DNA of 64,000 nucleotides from Ga0077560 sp046330435 (GCA_046330435.1 JAXLST010000019.1:1-64000); one strand, 5' to 3'; positions 17,611 through 27,108 are shown, counted from the stretch's first letter. Notes: generated by a model from the sequence alone, not told the origin. Program-made: numbers and translations.

Positions 17611-17637
17611 CTCGGGGCGCCCATCGGGCGCCCCGAG
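17611..17637 (+). terminator. hairpin terminator
   Basis: Perfect 12-bp stem CTCGGGGCGCCC/GGGCGCCCCGAG (17611-17622/17626-17637) with a 3-nt loop. It directly abuts the -10 box of the next gene. Confidence 0.7.
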
Positions 17638-17643
17638 TACGTT
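17638..17643 (+). promoter_or_regulatory. -10 element, leaderless start of threonine aldolase
   Basis: TACGTT, then 7 nt and the ATG at 17651. There is no Shine-Dalgarno sequence. Confidence 0.5.
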
Positions 17644-17650
17644 TGCGCCC

Positions 17651-18664
17651 ATGGCCCCGGTGGACCTGCGCAGCGACACCGTCACCCGGCCCACGCCGGA
17701 GATGCTCGCCGCCATGACGGCGGCGCCGCTGGGCGACGACGTGTTCGGCGACGACCCCACGGTGAACGCGCTCCAGGACCGCATCGCGGGGATGCTGGGC
17801 AAGGAGGCGGCGCTGTTCGTCCCCTCCGGCACCCAGGGGAACCTGTGCGCCCTGATGGCCCACTGCGGCCGCGGCGACGAGTACCTGGTGGGGCAGATGG
17901 CCCACACGTACCGGTGGGAGGCCGGCGGCGGCGCGGTGCTCGGCAGCATCCAGCCGCAGCCCATCGCCCACGCACCCGACGGCACGCTGCCGCTGGCCGA
18001 CATCGCGGCGGCCATCAAGCCGGACGACCCGCACTTCGCGCGCACGCGCCTGCTGTGCCTGGAGAACACCCTCGGCGGGCGGGTGATGCCGCTCGAGTAC
18101 CTGCGGGCCGCCACCGGCCTGGCCCGCGAGCGCGGCCTGGGCACGCACCTGGACGGCGCCCGCCTGTTCAACGCCGCCGTCGCGGCCGGCGGGGACCCGT
18201 ACGCCGGCGCCCGGGACATCGCCGCGTGCTTCGACACCGTCTCGGTGTGCTTCAGCAAGGGCCTGGGCGCGCCCGTGGGGTCGGCCCTGGTGGGACCGGA
18301 GGAGCTCATCGCCCGCGCACGCCGGGTGCGGAAGATGGCCGGCGGGGGGATGCGGCAGGCCGGGATCCTGGCCGCCGCCGCCCTGCACGCGCTGGAGCAC
18401 CACGTGCACCGGCTCGCCGGCGATCACACAAACGCGCGCCGCCTCGCGGAGGGCCTCGCGGGCATCCCGGGGGTCCGGGTGCGCCCGCCGGAGACCAACA
18501 TGGTGTTCCTCGACCTCGACGGCGAGCGCCCCGGCCTCGTGGAGCGGCTCGCCGCCGACGGCGTGCTGTGCACCGGCATCTACGAGCTGCGGCTCGTCAC
18601 GCACCTGGACGTGACGGCCGCGGACGTCGACGCGGCGCTGGAGGTGCTGCGCCGCGCCCTGTGA
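17651..18664 (+). CDS. ltaE: low-specificity L-threonine aldolase
   Basis: 337-aa PLP enzyme (fold type I) cleaving L-threonine or allo-threonine to glycine and acetaldehyde. The N-terminus VDLRSDTVTRPTPEM and GDDVFGDDPTVN are hallmark motifs. LENTLGGRVMP and HLDGARLFNAAV follow, and the PLP lysine is in VSVCFSKGLGAPVGS. Length is normal, and it is cytoplasmic. It is a single gene between a terminator and a small gene on the other strand. Confidence 0.93.
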   Translation: MAPVDLRSDTVTRPTPEMLAAMTAAPLGDDVFGDDPTVNALQDRIAGMLGKEAALFVPSGTQGNLCALMAHCGRGDEYLVGQMAHTYRWEAGGGAVLGSIQPQPIAHAPDGTLPLADIAAAIKPDDPHFARTRLLCLENTLGGRVMPLEYLRAATGLARERGLGTHLDGARLFNAAVAAGGDPYAGARDIAACFDTVSVCFSKGLGAPVGSALVGPEELIARARRVRKMAGGGMRQAGILAAAALHALEHHVHRLAGDHTNARRLAEGLAGIPGVRVRPPETNMVFLDLDGERPGLVERLAADGVLCTGIYELRLVTHLDVTAADVDAALEVLRRAL

Positions 18665-18671
18665 GCCGGCG

Positions 18672-18800
18672 TCACGCGGGCCGGCGCTCCCGCACATCCT
18701 TCATGGCCCCCTGCATCGCCATGTAGAGCGGCAGGCCGACGCCGATCGAGATCGCCATCACGGCCGCCAGCACGATCATCACCACTGCGAGTTCACCCAT
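18672..18800 (-). CDS. 42-aa single-pass membrane peptide
   Basis: Reading frame ATG 18800 to TGA 18672: MGELAVVMIVLAAVMAISIG, then VGLPLYMAMQGAMKDVRERRPA. One hydrophobic helix spans roughly residues 4-27 and a charged C-terminus follows. AAAGGA lies 7 nt before this ATG, and an in-frame ATG six bases earlier is too close to it. It resembles small membrane peptides of actinobacteria. Function unknown. Confidence 0.55.
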   Translation of the reverse strand: MGELAVVMIVLAAVMAISIGVGLPLYMAMQGAMKDVRERRPA

Positions 18801-18998
18801 GTCCATGTCCTTTCGCGGGTACTCCGGACGATGGGATGACGGTACGGCGGGCCCCGGTATGGGCTCACCCCGCGGCGCCCCGGGGAATCGGCGCGGAAGG
18901 GTCAGGATTCCCCCCGGTGACGGGCCTGGACGTTCGGCGGTTGCCGTGGCGCCCCGGGTGCTCCTACCTTCGGGCGGAATCCCACGGAGAGGACGTCC

Positions 18999-19652
18999 AT
19001 GCGCACACCGAAGGCCGCGGTCGCCGGACCGCTCGTCGCCCTGGGGCTGCTGGTCGCGGGCACCGCGCAGGCCGCCGCCGCGCCGGACCCCGCGGCCACG
19101 CTCAGCGTCACCCAGCCGGTCCAGGTCACGCTACAGAACAAGGAGACGCCGATCCCCACCGGCGGCACCAGCTACTACTGCGCGGTCGGCACGTTCGTGC
19201 CGTTCAACGACCTCGCCGGGTGGCGGCCGGTGTCGGCGAGCTTCCTCGTCGACGGCCGGCCGGCGACCATGCGGATCGGCGACCCGCCGTACTCCGACGC
19301 CGAGGAGATCAACGGCCTGGTCTTCGCCCCGGTGGGCGCCCAGCACCACGTGCAGTACCGGAGCTTCAGCTACGCGCAGGGCGGCAACCCGGGCGTCAAC
19401 GACACCTGCACGCGCGTCCGGGACAGCGCCAACGCCCGGTACGGCGACACGGCGACGGTCACGTACGCGCGCACCACCGCCTGCGCCGCCGCGATCCGGG
19501 GGCTGACCGCGGCGAAGGCCGCGGTGCAGCGCGCCCAGCAGCGCGTCAAGCGCACCGCGGGCCGGGCGCGCGCCGCCGCGGTCGTGGCGCTGCGCAAGGC
19601 CAAGGCCCGTCTGGCCAAGGCGACGAGGGTCTACAACGCCGAGTGCAGGTAG
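18999..19652 (+). CDS. secreted protein with basic helical tail
   Basis: 217 aa; signal peptide about 1-29 (LVAGTAQAAAA). The central beta-rich domain has three Cys residues (YYCAVG, NDTCTRVR, TTACAAA). It ends in a ~60-residue Ala/Arg/Lys helix (AKAAVQRAQQRVKRTAGRA, ALRKAKARLAKATRVYNAEC). The promoter is probably TACCTT (18965-18970), and GGAGAGG precedes the ATG. The basic tail could bind cell-wall polymers or form a coiled coil. Family not recognised. Confidence 0.65.
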   Translation: MRTPKAAVAGPLVALGLLVAGTAQAAAAPDPAATLSVTQPVQVTLQNKETPIPTGGTSYYCAVGTFVPFNDLAGWRPVSASFLVDGRPATMRIGDPPYSDAEEINGLVFAPVGAQHHVQYRSFSYAQGGNPGVNDTCTRVRDSANARYGDTATVTYARTTACAAAIRGLTAAKAAVQRAQQRVKRTAGRARAAAVVALRKAKARLAKATRVYNAECR

Positions 19653-19724
19653 CCGAGGTGCCCGTCACGGCGGCCTCCGGGCCGCCGTGACGACGTGAAT
19701 GCGGCCCCGGGGGCCCGATACCGC

Positions 19725-19730
19725 TACCAT
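19725..19730 (+). promoter_or_regulatory. -10 element, leaderless start of typA
   Basis: TACCAT, then 8 nt of C-rich sequence and the GTG at 19739. No purine-rich ribosome-binding site is present. Confidence 0.45.
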
Positions 19731-19738
19731 CCCCCGCC

Positions 19739-21571
19739 GTGGCTCACCGAGACGACCTCAGGAACATCGCCATCGTCGCGCACGTCGACCATGGCAAGAC
19801 CACCCTCGTCGACGCGATGCTCTGGCAGACCGGTGCATTCCGGGCGAACCAGGACGTCGCCGACCGGGTGATGGACTCCAACGACCTGGAGCGCGAGAAG
19901 GGCATCACCATCCTCGCCAAGAACACCGCCGTGAAGTACGGGGACGTGACGATCAACGTCATCGACACCCCGGGCCACGCGGACTTCGGCGGCGAGGTGG
20001 AGCGCGGCCTGTTCATGGTGGACGGTGTCGCCCTGCTGGTGGACGCCAGCGAGGGGCCGCTGCCCCAGACCCGCTTCGTGCTCGGTAAGGCGCTCGCCCA
20101 CGGGCTGCCCGTGGTGCTGGTGGTGAACAAGGTGGACCGCCCGGACGCCCGCATCGCGGAGGTCGTGGACGAGGTCTACGAGCTGTTCCTGGACCTGGAC
20201 GCCGACGAGCACCAGATCGAGTTCCCGATCGTCTACTGCAACGCGAAGGCCGGTCAGGCGTCGCTGGTGCAGGGCGAGCCGGGCACCGACCTGACGCCGC
20301 TGTTCGAGACGCTGCTCCAGCACGTCCCGCCGCCGGACCACGACCCGGACCACCCGCTGCAGGCCCTGGTGACCAACCTGGACGCCTCGCCGTACGTGGG
20401 CCGCCTCGCCCTGTGCCGCGTGCGCCACGGGAACATCCGCAAGGGCCAGCAGATCGCCTGGTGCAAGCACGACGGCAGCGTGGAGCGCGCCCGCATCACC
20501 GAGCTGTACCTCACGCAGGCCCTCGACCGGGTGGATGCGGACTCCGCGGGCCCGGGCGACATCATCGCCATCGCGGGCCTGCCCGAGGTCACGATCGGCG
20601 ACACGCTCGCCGACCCGGAGGACGTGCGCCCCCTGAGCGTGCTGAGCGTCGACGAGCCCAGCATGTCGGTGGTCATCGGCACCAACACCTCCCCGCTCGC
20701 CGGGCGCGAGGGCAGCAAGCTCACCGCCCGCATGCTCAAGAGCCGGCTCGACCAGGAGCTTGTGGGCAACGTGAGCCTGCGCGTGCTGGACACCGAGCGC
20801 CCCGACGCCTGGGAGGTGCAGGGACGCGGCGAGCTGCAGCTCGCGATCCTGGTGGAGACCATGCGCCGCGAGGGCTTCGAGCTCACGGTGGGCCGCCCGC
20901 AGGTGGTGACCCGTGAGATCGACGGCCGCCTGTGCGAGCCGGTGGAGCGCCTGATGGTGGACGTCCCCGAGGACCACATGGGCGCCGTCACGCAGCTGCT
21001 GGCCGCCCGCAAGGGCCGCATGGTGGACGTCGCCAACCACGGCGCCGGCTGGGTGCGCATGACGTACCTGGTGCCCACGCGGGGCCTCATCGGCATGCGC
21101 ACCGAGATGCTCACCGAGACCCGCGGCACCGCCGTGCTGCACCAGCTGTTCGAGGGCTGGGAGCCGTGGCAGGGTCCGCTCAAGACCCGCGCCAACGGCA
21201 GCCTCGTGTCGGACCGTGCCGGCGTGACCACCACGTTCGCGCTGATGGGCCTTCAGGACCGCGGCCAGATGTACGTGGGCCCCGGCGAGGACGTCTACGA
21301 GGGCGCCGTCATCGGGGAGCACAACCGGGGCGAGGACCTGGACGTGAACCCCACCCGGGAGAAGAAGCTCACCAACATGCGGTCCTCCACCGCGGACGAG
21401 CTCGTGCGCCTGGACGCCCACCGCTCCATGACCCTGGACGAGGCGCTGGAGACGGTCGCCGACGACGAGTGCGTCGAGGTGACGCCCACCAGCGTCCGGC
21501 TGCGCAAGGTCGAGCTGTCGGCCACGCAGCGCGCGAAGCTGGCGAAGAACCGCAAGACCGCCAAGGTCTAG
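19739..21571 (+). CDS. typA: translational GTPase TypA/BipA
   Basis: 610 aa, normal TypA length. The GTPase domain has AHVDHGKTTLVDAML (P-loop), EREKGITILAKNT (switch I), DTPGHADFGGEVER (G3) and NKVDRPDAR (G4). EF-G-like domains II, III and V follow, then the TypA-specific C-terminal domain (GLIGMRTEMLTETRGTAV, LVRLDAHRSMTLDEALE). It binds ribosomes and helps 50S assembly and stress or cold adaptation. GTG start, apparently leaderless. It stands alone between secreted-protein genes. Confidence 0.95.
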   Translation: MAHRDDLRNIAIVAHVDHGKTTLVDAMLWQTGAFRANQDVADRVMDSNDLEREKGITILAKNTAVKYGDVTINVIDTPGHADFGGEVERGLFMVDGVALLVDASEGPLPQTRFVLGKALAHGLPVVLVVNKVDRPDARIAEVVDEVYELFLDLDADEHQIEFPIVYCNAKAGQASLVQGEPGTDLTPLFETLLQHVPPPDHDPDHPLQALVTNLDASPYVGRLALCRVRHGNIRKGQQIAWCKHDGSVERARITELYLTQALDRVDADSAGPGDIIAIAGLPEVTIGDTLADPEDVRPLSVLSVDEPSMSVVIGTNTSPLAGREGSKLTARMLKSRLDQELVGNVSLRVLDTERPDAWEVQGRGELQLAILVETMRREGFELTVGRPQVVTREIDGRLCEPVERLMVDVPEDHMGAVTQLLAARKGRMVDVANHGAGWVRMTYLVPTRGLIGMRTEMLTETRGTAVLHQLFEGWEPWQGPLKTRANGSLVSDRAGVTTTFALMGLQDRGQMYVGPGEDVYEGAVIGEHNRGEDLDVNPTREKKLTNMRSSTADELVRLDAHRSMTLDEALETVADDECVEVTPTSVRLRKVELSATQRAKLAKNRKTAKV

Positions 21572-21660
21572 GCCTCCTAGAGATTCCTCGTCCGGCTGGG
21601 CCGGAACGAGGGCCGGTCCGATGTCCACAGGGACGGTTTCACCCCGACCCGAGAGGACCC

Positions 21661-22326
21661 GTGACCAGGATCCGCCGTGCCTTCCTCGCAAGCGCAGTGA
21701 CCACCGCGGCCATCGCCGCCGGCGCGGGCACCGCGTCCGCCATCACCATCAACGTGCCGGCGGGCCTGTGCGACCAGCAGTCCTTCTCGACGCCGTTCGC
21801 GGGGCTGGGTGACGCCAACGCCTACGCCCGCGTCCCCGGCGGCGACTTCGAGGGGACCCTCAAGGACTGGACGCTCACCGGCAAGGCCGTCGCCATCACC
21901 GACAAGGTCGACAACCTCGGCCTCGGCGGCGACCGGAAGGCCCTGTCCCTGCCGCCCGGCGCGTCGGCCACCTCGCCGCTGATGTGCGTGACCACCGACT
22001 ACCCGTACTTCCGCTTCTTCGCGCGGTCGAAGTCGAAGGCCACCGGGTCGCGTCTGCGGGTCGACGTGATCTACGAGGCCACGTCGCCCGCCACGGTGAT
22101 CCCCGTGGGGAGCCTCAACGGCCCGGCGATGACCACGTGGCAGGCGACCCCGCAGCTGCGCACCGGGGTGATCATGGCCACGATCGCGGCGAACCTCGCC
22201 AACACCCAGCAGATCCTCGCCGGGGACACCCCGGTGGTGGGCGCGGGCCCCATGCGGATCCGCCTGACGGCCGTCACGGAGACCTGGGAGGCCGACGAGG
22301 TCTTCGTCGACCCGAAGATGCGCTGA
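21661..22326 (+). CDS. secreted jelly-roll-like protein, paralogue 1
   Basis: 221 aa, GTG 21661 after GAGAGG. Signal peptide about 1-27 (GAGTASA). The mature part keeps a pattern shared with the next gene: C.QQ.FSTPFAGLGD, GGDFEG, W.L, ALSLPPGASATSP, CVTTDYPYFRFFARS, LRTGV and the identical end VDPKMR. GGDFE..., followed by alternating strands and a W-containing sheet, resembles carbohydrate-binding jelly rolls, but this is only a resemblance. Family not recognised. Confidence 0.68.
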   Translation: MTRIRRAFLASAVTTAAIAAGAGTASAITINVPAGLCDQQSFSTPFAGLGDANAYARVPGGDFEGTLKDWTLTGKAVAITDKVDNLGLGGDRKALSLPPGASATSPLMCVTTDYPYFRFFARSKSKATGSRLRVDVIYEATSPATVIPVGSLNGPAMTTWQATPQLRTGVIMATIAANLANTQQILAGDTPVVGAGPMRIRLTAVTETWEADEVFVDPKMR

Positions 22327-22414
22327 CCGGGAGTTTCCTCGGGGGGTCGTGCACCCGGGCGGCGCGGGGGCCGATCCATGCAGCAGGCACGTCCCCCCGA
22401 ACCGGAGCCCGCCC

Positions 22415-23050
22415 GTGAACGCACGTCCCCGCCGTCTCGCCCTGGCCGCCGCCCTCGCCGGTGCCGCCGTCGCCGTCCCCGCCGCGCAGGCCGCGCCCCT
22501 CGCCGGGATCTGCCCGGGCCAGGAGTTCTCCCGGCCGTTCGCGGCCCTCGGCGACACCGCCCCGTACACCCTGGTGCGCGGAGGGGACTTCGAGTCCGGC
22601 GCGTTCGGCTGGTGGGGCCTGCGGGCCTCGGTGGTCGCCGACTCCGCCCACACCCTGGGGATGGCGGCCGACGCGCACGCCCTGTCCCTGCCCGCGGGCG
22701 CCTCGGTGGTGAGCCCGGCGGTGTGCGTGACCGCCGACTACCCGTTCATGCGGTTCGTGGCGCGGTCCGCGGCGGCGAGCGCCGCCTCGCGCCTGACCGT
22801 CGAGGTGCTGTACGACAACGGCGGGCCCATCCAGGTGGTGCCGGTGGCGGAGCTCACCGGCGCGCAGATGGGCCGCTGGAGCGCCACGCCGCGCCTGCGC
22901 ACCGGGGTGCTCCTGGGCACCGTGAGCGGCACGGTGGGCGGCCTCACGCGCCTGCAGGTGTCCGGGGCGGGCGAGATGCGGCTGCGGATCACCGCCACGG
23001 GCGGCGCCTGGCAGGTCGACGACGTGTACGTCGACCCGAAGATGCGATGA
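22415..23050 (+). CDS. secreted jelly-roll-like protein, paralogue 2
   Basis: 211 aa, GTG 22415 after CCGGAG. Signal peptide about 1-26 (AVPAAQA). It aligns along its full length with the preceding protein: CPGQEFSRPFAALGD, RGGDFESGAFGWW, ALSLPAGASVVSP, CVTADYPFMRFVARS, ATPRLRTGV, VDDVYVDPKMR. This is a tandem duplicate separated by 88 bp; each copy has its own ribosome-binding site. It is probably exported and soluble or wall-associated. Function unknown. Confidence 0.68.
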   Translation: MNARPRRLALAAALAGAAVAVPAAQAAPLAGICPGQEFSRPFAALGDTAPYTLVRGGDFESGAFGWWGLRASVVADSAHTLGMAADAHALSLPAGASVVSPAVCVTADYPFMRFVARSAAASAASRLTVEVLYDNGGPIQVVPVAELTGAQMGRWSATPRLRTGVLLGTVSGTVGGLTRLQVSGAGEMRLRITATGGAWQVDDVYVDPKMR

Positions 23051-23132
23051 TACCGGCGCATCCTGGGGGTTTCCCCCGTATGTGACCCGCTGAGGCAGCA
23101 CTAGCGTGCGCCCTCCGACACAGGAGGCGCAC

Positions 23133-24683
23133 GTGCCCGGAACCCTTCGCGCAGTCCTCGCGGCAGCCGTGATCGCGATGCTCCCGGCCGCCGGCGCCCA
23201 CGCGCAGCTGGTCAACGGCGGGTTCGCGGACCCCATCGGCGATGTCCTCAAGGGCGCGTCGGGTCAGCCCGTCGTACCCGACATCGCCGGGGGCACGATG
23301 GGCTTCGGGGAGTTCGCTCCCGGCACCGAGGCCGACGACCTGTTCTCGATCGGGATGTACAGCGTCGCGGTCTTCCCCCCGCCGCCGGGACCGGGGCTGG
23401 GACCCGGCCAGATCCTGTCGTTCTGGGTCGACGCCGACGGCAGCGCCGCCACCGGCCTCGTCGACGGCCCCGCGGGCTGGGACTGGCTGTTCGAGGCGGA
23501 GGGCGTCGCGGCGGCCTACCCCGCGGCCGCCGACGCATATCGCTGGAACGCCGCCACCGCCGAGTGGGAGTACCGCTGGAGCATCCCCTTCACGGGATCC
23601 CGGCCCGAGGGCAGCATCATCGAGAGCTGGGGCCTCCACATGCCCGCCGAGGACATCGGCCTGGTGCGCGGCCGGACGGTGTACGGCGCGATCGCCGCCT
23701 GGGACCCTGCCCTCGACCAGGATGTCCCGGGCAACCGCGACGACACCGACATCATCCCCCTGGCCGTCTCGCCACCTCCCGCACCCCAGATCGCCGGCGT
23801 CAGCGCCGTGGCGGACGCCGGGGGTGGCGCGACGGTCTCCGCGACGGTCGACGCGCGCGGAACCGACGCGGTGTGGTGGCTGCGCTACGGCATCGGCGCA
23901 CCATCGTCCACGACCGTGGAGCAGCCGGCCGGGCACGAGGCCGTGCCGGTGCCCGTGTCGGCGACGCTCACCGGGCTGCGGCCGGGTACGACGTACGCGT
24001 ACCAGGTCGTCGCCCGGAACCGGTTCGGCGAGACGCCCGGCCCGCTGCTGACGTTCCGGACGCCGGATGCGCCCCTGGCGAGTGTGGGCGTCGCGACCGG
24101 GCCCGCGGCGTCGGTGTCACGGACGTCCGCCGTGCTGAGCGGGTCGGTGGACCCGCAGGGGAGGGCGCTCGCATGGTGGTTCGAGTGGCGGCCGGGCGCG
24201 TCGCAGGTGCGCGCCACCCCCCGGCAGGAGATCCCGGCGGGCGAGTTCGGACCCAGGCCGGTGAGCGCCACGATCACCGGGCTGCCGCCGGGGACCGCCC
24301 TCCGGGCGCGGCTGGTCGTCGAGGCGGGCGGCCAGCGCCGGGATGGCGCCGAGACGACATTCTCGACGTCGCCCGGCCTGACCCTGTCGGTGACGGCACG
24401 GGGCCGGTGCACCGCGACCGGGTGCACCGTGCACACGCTTCGCTCCCGGGTCGCGGGACCGGTGCGGGGCCTGCGGATCACCGTCCGGTGCCTGCGCCGC
24501 TGTGCGCTCGCGAGGGGCTCCGCGGTGCCGGTGACGGGCCGGACGGCCGATCTGCGTACGGCGGTCGGGCCACGGCTGCCGGCCGGCGCCGTGCTGCGTG
24601 TCACCGCACGGGTGCGGGGGCTCCCGCCCGCGGTCGCCGAGATCCGTTCCACCCCCGCCGGACTGCGCGTGGCCACCCCGTGA
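23133..24683 (+). CDS. secreted fibronectin-III-like repeat protein
   Basis: 516 aa; GTG 23133 chosen because AGGAGG lies 6 nt upstream, with TAGCGT (23102-23107) as likely -10. Signal peptide about 1-25 (AAGAHA). The N-terminal ~190 residues are an unrecognised beta domain (FWVDADGSAATGLVDGPAGW). Two Fn3-like domains follow (about 225-310 and 315-405), with L.PGTTYAYQVVARNRFGET and LPPGTALRARLVVEAGGQ. The end is a Cys-containing beta domain (RGRCTATGCTVHT, VRCLRRC). It is probably extracellular with binding roles; no catalytic motif is visible. Confidence 0.72.
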   Translation: MPGTLRAVLAAAVIAMLPAAGAHAQLVNGGFADPIGDVLKGASGQPVVPDIAGGTMGFGEFAPGTEADDLFSIGMYSVAVFPPPPGPGLGPGQILSFWVDADGSAATGLVDGPAGWDWLFEAEGVAAAYPAAADAYRWNAATAEWEYRWSIPFTGSRPEGSIIESWGLHMPAEDIGLVRGRTVYGAIAAWDPALDQDVPGNRDDTDIIPLAVSPPPAPQIAGVSAVADAGGGATVSATVDARGTDAVWWLRYGIGAPSSTTVEQPAGHEAVPVPVSATLTGLRPGTTYAYQVVARNRFGETPGPLLTFRTPDAPLASVGVATGPAASVSRTSAVLSGSVDPQGRALAWWFEWRPGASQVRATPRQEIPAGEFGPRPVSATITGLPPGTALRARLVVEAGGQRRDGAETTFSTSPGLTLSVTARGRCTATGCTVHTLRSRVAGPVRGLRITVRCLRRCALARGSAVPVTGRTADLRTAVGPRLPAGAVLRVTARVRGLPPAVAEIRSTPAGLRVATP

Positions 24684-24761
24684 GGCCTGGCCGTCCGGTG
24701 GGGCGGGATCGCGCCCGACGCCGACTATCATCGGGTTTCCAGACGGCGGCGAAAGGCGCGA

Positions 24762-25319
24762 ATGCATCCCTGGCACGACGTGTACGTCGACGACAAGATC
24801 GTCCAGACCACGTTCCCCGTGGTGATCGAGGTCCCCAAGGGCAGCAAGAACAAGTACGAGATCGACAAGGCCACGGGCCTGCTGCGCCTGGACCGGGTCC
24901 TGTACTCGGCGGTGCACTACCCCGCCGACTACGGGTTCATCCCGCGGACCTTCTGCGACGACGGCGACGCCCTCGACGTGCTCGTGCTGAGCCAGGAGCC
25001 GGTGGTCCCGCTGGCGATCGTCGAGGCCCACGCGATCGGCGTGATGCGGATGCGCGACGAGAAGGGCGTGGACGACAAGATCATCGCCGTCTCCACCCGG
25101 GACCCCGCCTACAACAGCTACAACAGCCACGAGGAGCTCCCCGGGCACGTGATGCGGGAGATGGCCCGGTTCTTCCAGGACTACAAGGCCCTGGAGCACA
25201 AGGAGGTCGTCGTGGACGACCCGCTGGGACCGGACGAGGCCACGAACACCATCCTCGAGGCCCTGGACCTGTACCGCCGCCTGCGCCGCGGCGACCTGCC
25301 GGACAAGACGCTGCTCTGA
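24762..25319 (+). CDS. ppa: inorganic pyrophosphatase
   Basis: 185-aa family I soluble pyrophosphatase, hydrolysing PPi to two phosphates and pulling biosynthetic reactions forward in the cytoplasm. KGSKNKYEID, the YPADYGFIPRT strand and the metal-binding signature DDGDALDVLVL are all present, as is the later KIIAVSTRDP. Likely -10 TATCAT at 24726-24731, with AAAGG before the ATG. It converges with the HD-GYP gene, 7 bp apart. Confidence 0.95.
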   Translation: MHPWHDVYVDDKIVQTTFPVVIEVPKGSKNKYEIDKATGLLRLDRVLYSAVHYPADYGFIPRTFCDDGDALDVLVLSQEPVVPLAIVEAHAIGVMRMRDEKGVDDKIIAVSTRDPAYNSYNSHEELPGHVMREMARFFQDYKALEHKEVVVDDPLGPDEATNTILEALDLYRRLRRGDLPDKTLL

Positions 25320-25326
25320 CCCGCGC

Positions 25327-27108
25327 TCAGGGCGCCGGCCGCACCGCCTCCACGGGGGCGGCGGCCGGCGCCCCGTAGCCCAGCTCGTCGTACAGGCGCG
25401 GCGCGATCCGGGCGAACGCCTCCACCAGGTTCGGGTCGAAATGCCGGCCGGCGTGCTCCCGCAGCTCGGCGATCGCCGCGGGCAGCGGCCACGCCTCCTT
25501 GTACGCCCGGGACGAGACCAGCGCGTCGAACACGTCGGCGATGGCGGTGATGCGTCCCACGATCGGGATCTCCGCGCCCGCCAGCCCCTCCGGGTAGCCG
25601 GAGCCGTCCCACCACTCGTGGTGCGTGCGGGCGATGGTCTCCGCCATCCGCATCAGCGGTGACGACGACCCGGCGAGAATCCGCGCGCCGATCATCGTGT
25701 GGGCGCGCATGACCTCCCACTCGTCCTCGTCCAGGGTGCCGTCCTTCAGCAGCACCCGGTCCGGGATGCCGATCTTGCCGATGTCGTGCAGGGCGGCCGC
25801 CAGGCGCACGATGTCCGCCTCGCTCGCCGGGATGCCGACCTCCAGGGCGAGGGCCTCCGACAGCCGGCTCACGCGTTCGACGTGCCGTCCGGTCTCGGCC
25901 TCGCGCAGCTCGACCGCCTGTCCCAGCCGCTCCAGGATCTCCCGCTGGGCGGTGCGCAGCTCCTCGGTGCGGGCCGCGACCTGGTCCTCCAGTACCCGGC
26001 TGTACCGCGCGTAGAACCGGCGGGCCCGGGTCTCGCCCAGGTACTGGGCGACGACCGTCGCCAGGAGGCCCACCGCGAGGGTGAGCAGCGGCACCGCGAC
26101 GATCAGCACGGTGCCGCGGTCGAAGGCGAGCACCGACCCCAGGACGTAGGCGGCGCCCCCGAGCACCGCGAACACCAGGGCGGGGACGAGCCGCAGCCGC
26201 CAGGCCAGCAGCGGGGTGAGGACGGCCGCGAGCAGGATCGTGAGCATGTCCGCCCACCTCGGGGCGGAGCGCAGCGGCAGGCCATGCAGGGCGGTGGTGA
26301 CCGCGTTGGCCTGCACCTCGGGTCCGGACATCGGGTCGCCGCCGGACACGGGGGTGGGGTGCGTGTCCTGCAGGCTCGGCGAGGTGGCGCCGACCACCAC
26401 CACCTTGCCGCGGAACGCGTCGTCCGGGAAGCGGCCGTGCAGGACGCGCGAGAAGGAGTAGGTGGGGACGGTGCCGGGCGGGCCGGCGTAGTCGATCCAC
26501 GCGCCCTCGGGGGGGAACGGCGACGTCGGGATCTCGCGGCCGGAGGCGCGCTCGGCGGCCGCCACGGCCAGGGACTCCAGGCCGGACACCGCGTGCGGGA
26601 ACCGGCGGATGACGCCGCCCGCGTCGGTGGGCATGTACGCCGCCCCGGCCCGGGCGCCCGCCGCCCGCAGGTTCTCGTCGCCGCCCATCACGTTGGTGCG
26701 GCCCTGCTCGTCCACCTCGGTGGTCGCGAGCACGACGCGGCGCGACCGGTCGAGCGCGTCGTACAGCGCGTAGTCCTCGTCCGGGTTCTTCGAGGGCTCG
26801 GTGAACTGGACGTCGTAGAGGATCGTGCGGGCACCGGCCGCGGTGAGCGCGTCGACCATCCGGGCGTGGACGGTGCGCGGGAACGGCCAACGGCGCTGCA
26901 GCTCGTCGAAGGTGACGTCGTCGATCGCGACCAGGGCGACCTCCGGCGGCGTCGTACCGGTCCGCATGGGGAACCGGGCGTCCACGGAGTCCAGCTCGAG
27001 CCGGCCCGCCGCGCCGGTGAAGTCCAGGGCGAGGCCCGCGGCGAGCGTCACCAGCACCGCGATGAGCAGCGCGAAGCTCCGGTGGCTCTCGGCGCCGGCG
27101 CGCCTCAC
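25327..27108 (-). CDS. CHASE2 sensor HD-GYP c-di-GMP phosphodiesterase
   Basis: 593 aa, GTG start. One N-terminal helix (about 10-30) precedes an extracytoplasmic CHASE2 domain (about 35-285; VALVAIDDVTFDELQRRWPFPR, ILYDVQFTEPS, VVVGATSPSLQDTH). Three membrane helices (about 290-370), a coiled linker (QVAARTEELRTAQREIL) and an HD-GYP domain (about 385-575) follow. The metal-binding HDIGKIGIPD, the HHE triplet, GSGYPEGLAG and IADVFDALVSSRAYK are intact, so it should hydrolyse c-di-GMP to pGpG/GMP in response to an external cue. It is the counterpart of the GGDEF/EAL gene at 10-12 kb. Confidence 0.92.
   Translation of the reverse strand: MRRAGAESHRSFALLIAVLVTLAAGLALDFTGAAGRLELDSVDARFPMRTGTTPPEVALVAIDDVTFDELQRRWPFPRTVHARMVDALTAAGARTILYDVQFTEPSKNPDEDYALYDALDRSRRVVLATTEVDEQGRTNVMGGDENLRAAGARAGAAYMPTDAGGVIRRFPHAVSGLESLAVAAAERASGREIPTSPFPPEGAWIDYAGPPGTVPTYSFSRVLHGRFPDDAFRGKVVVVGATSPSLQDTHPTPVSGGDPMSGPEVQANAVTTALHGLPLRSAPRWADMLTILLAAVLTPLLAWRLRLVPALVFAVLGGAAYVLGSVLAFDRGTVLIVAVPLLTLAVGLLATVVAQYLGETRARRFYARYSRVLEDQVAARTEELRTAQREILERLGQAVELREAETGRHVERVSRLSEALALEVGIPASEADIVRLAAALHDIGKIGIPDRVLLKDGTLDEDEWEVMRAHTMIGARILAGSSSPLMRMAETIARTHHEWWDGSGYPEGLAGAEIPIVGRITAIADVFDALVSSRAYKEAWPLPAAIAELREHAGRHFDPNLVEAFARIAPRLYDELGYGAPAAAPVEAVRPAP

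Noticed and set aside
23065..23077. GGGGG-TTT-CCCCC hairpin as a terminator
   Set aside because: The stem is only 5 bp and may be chance in this GC-rich DNA; not reported as a feature.
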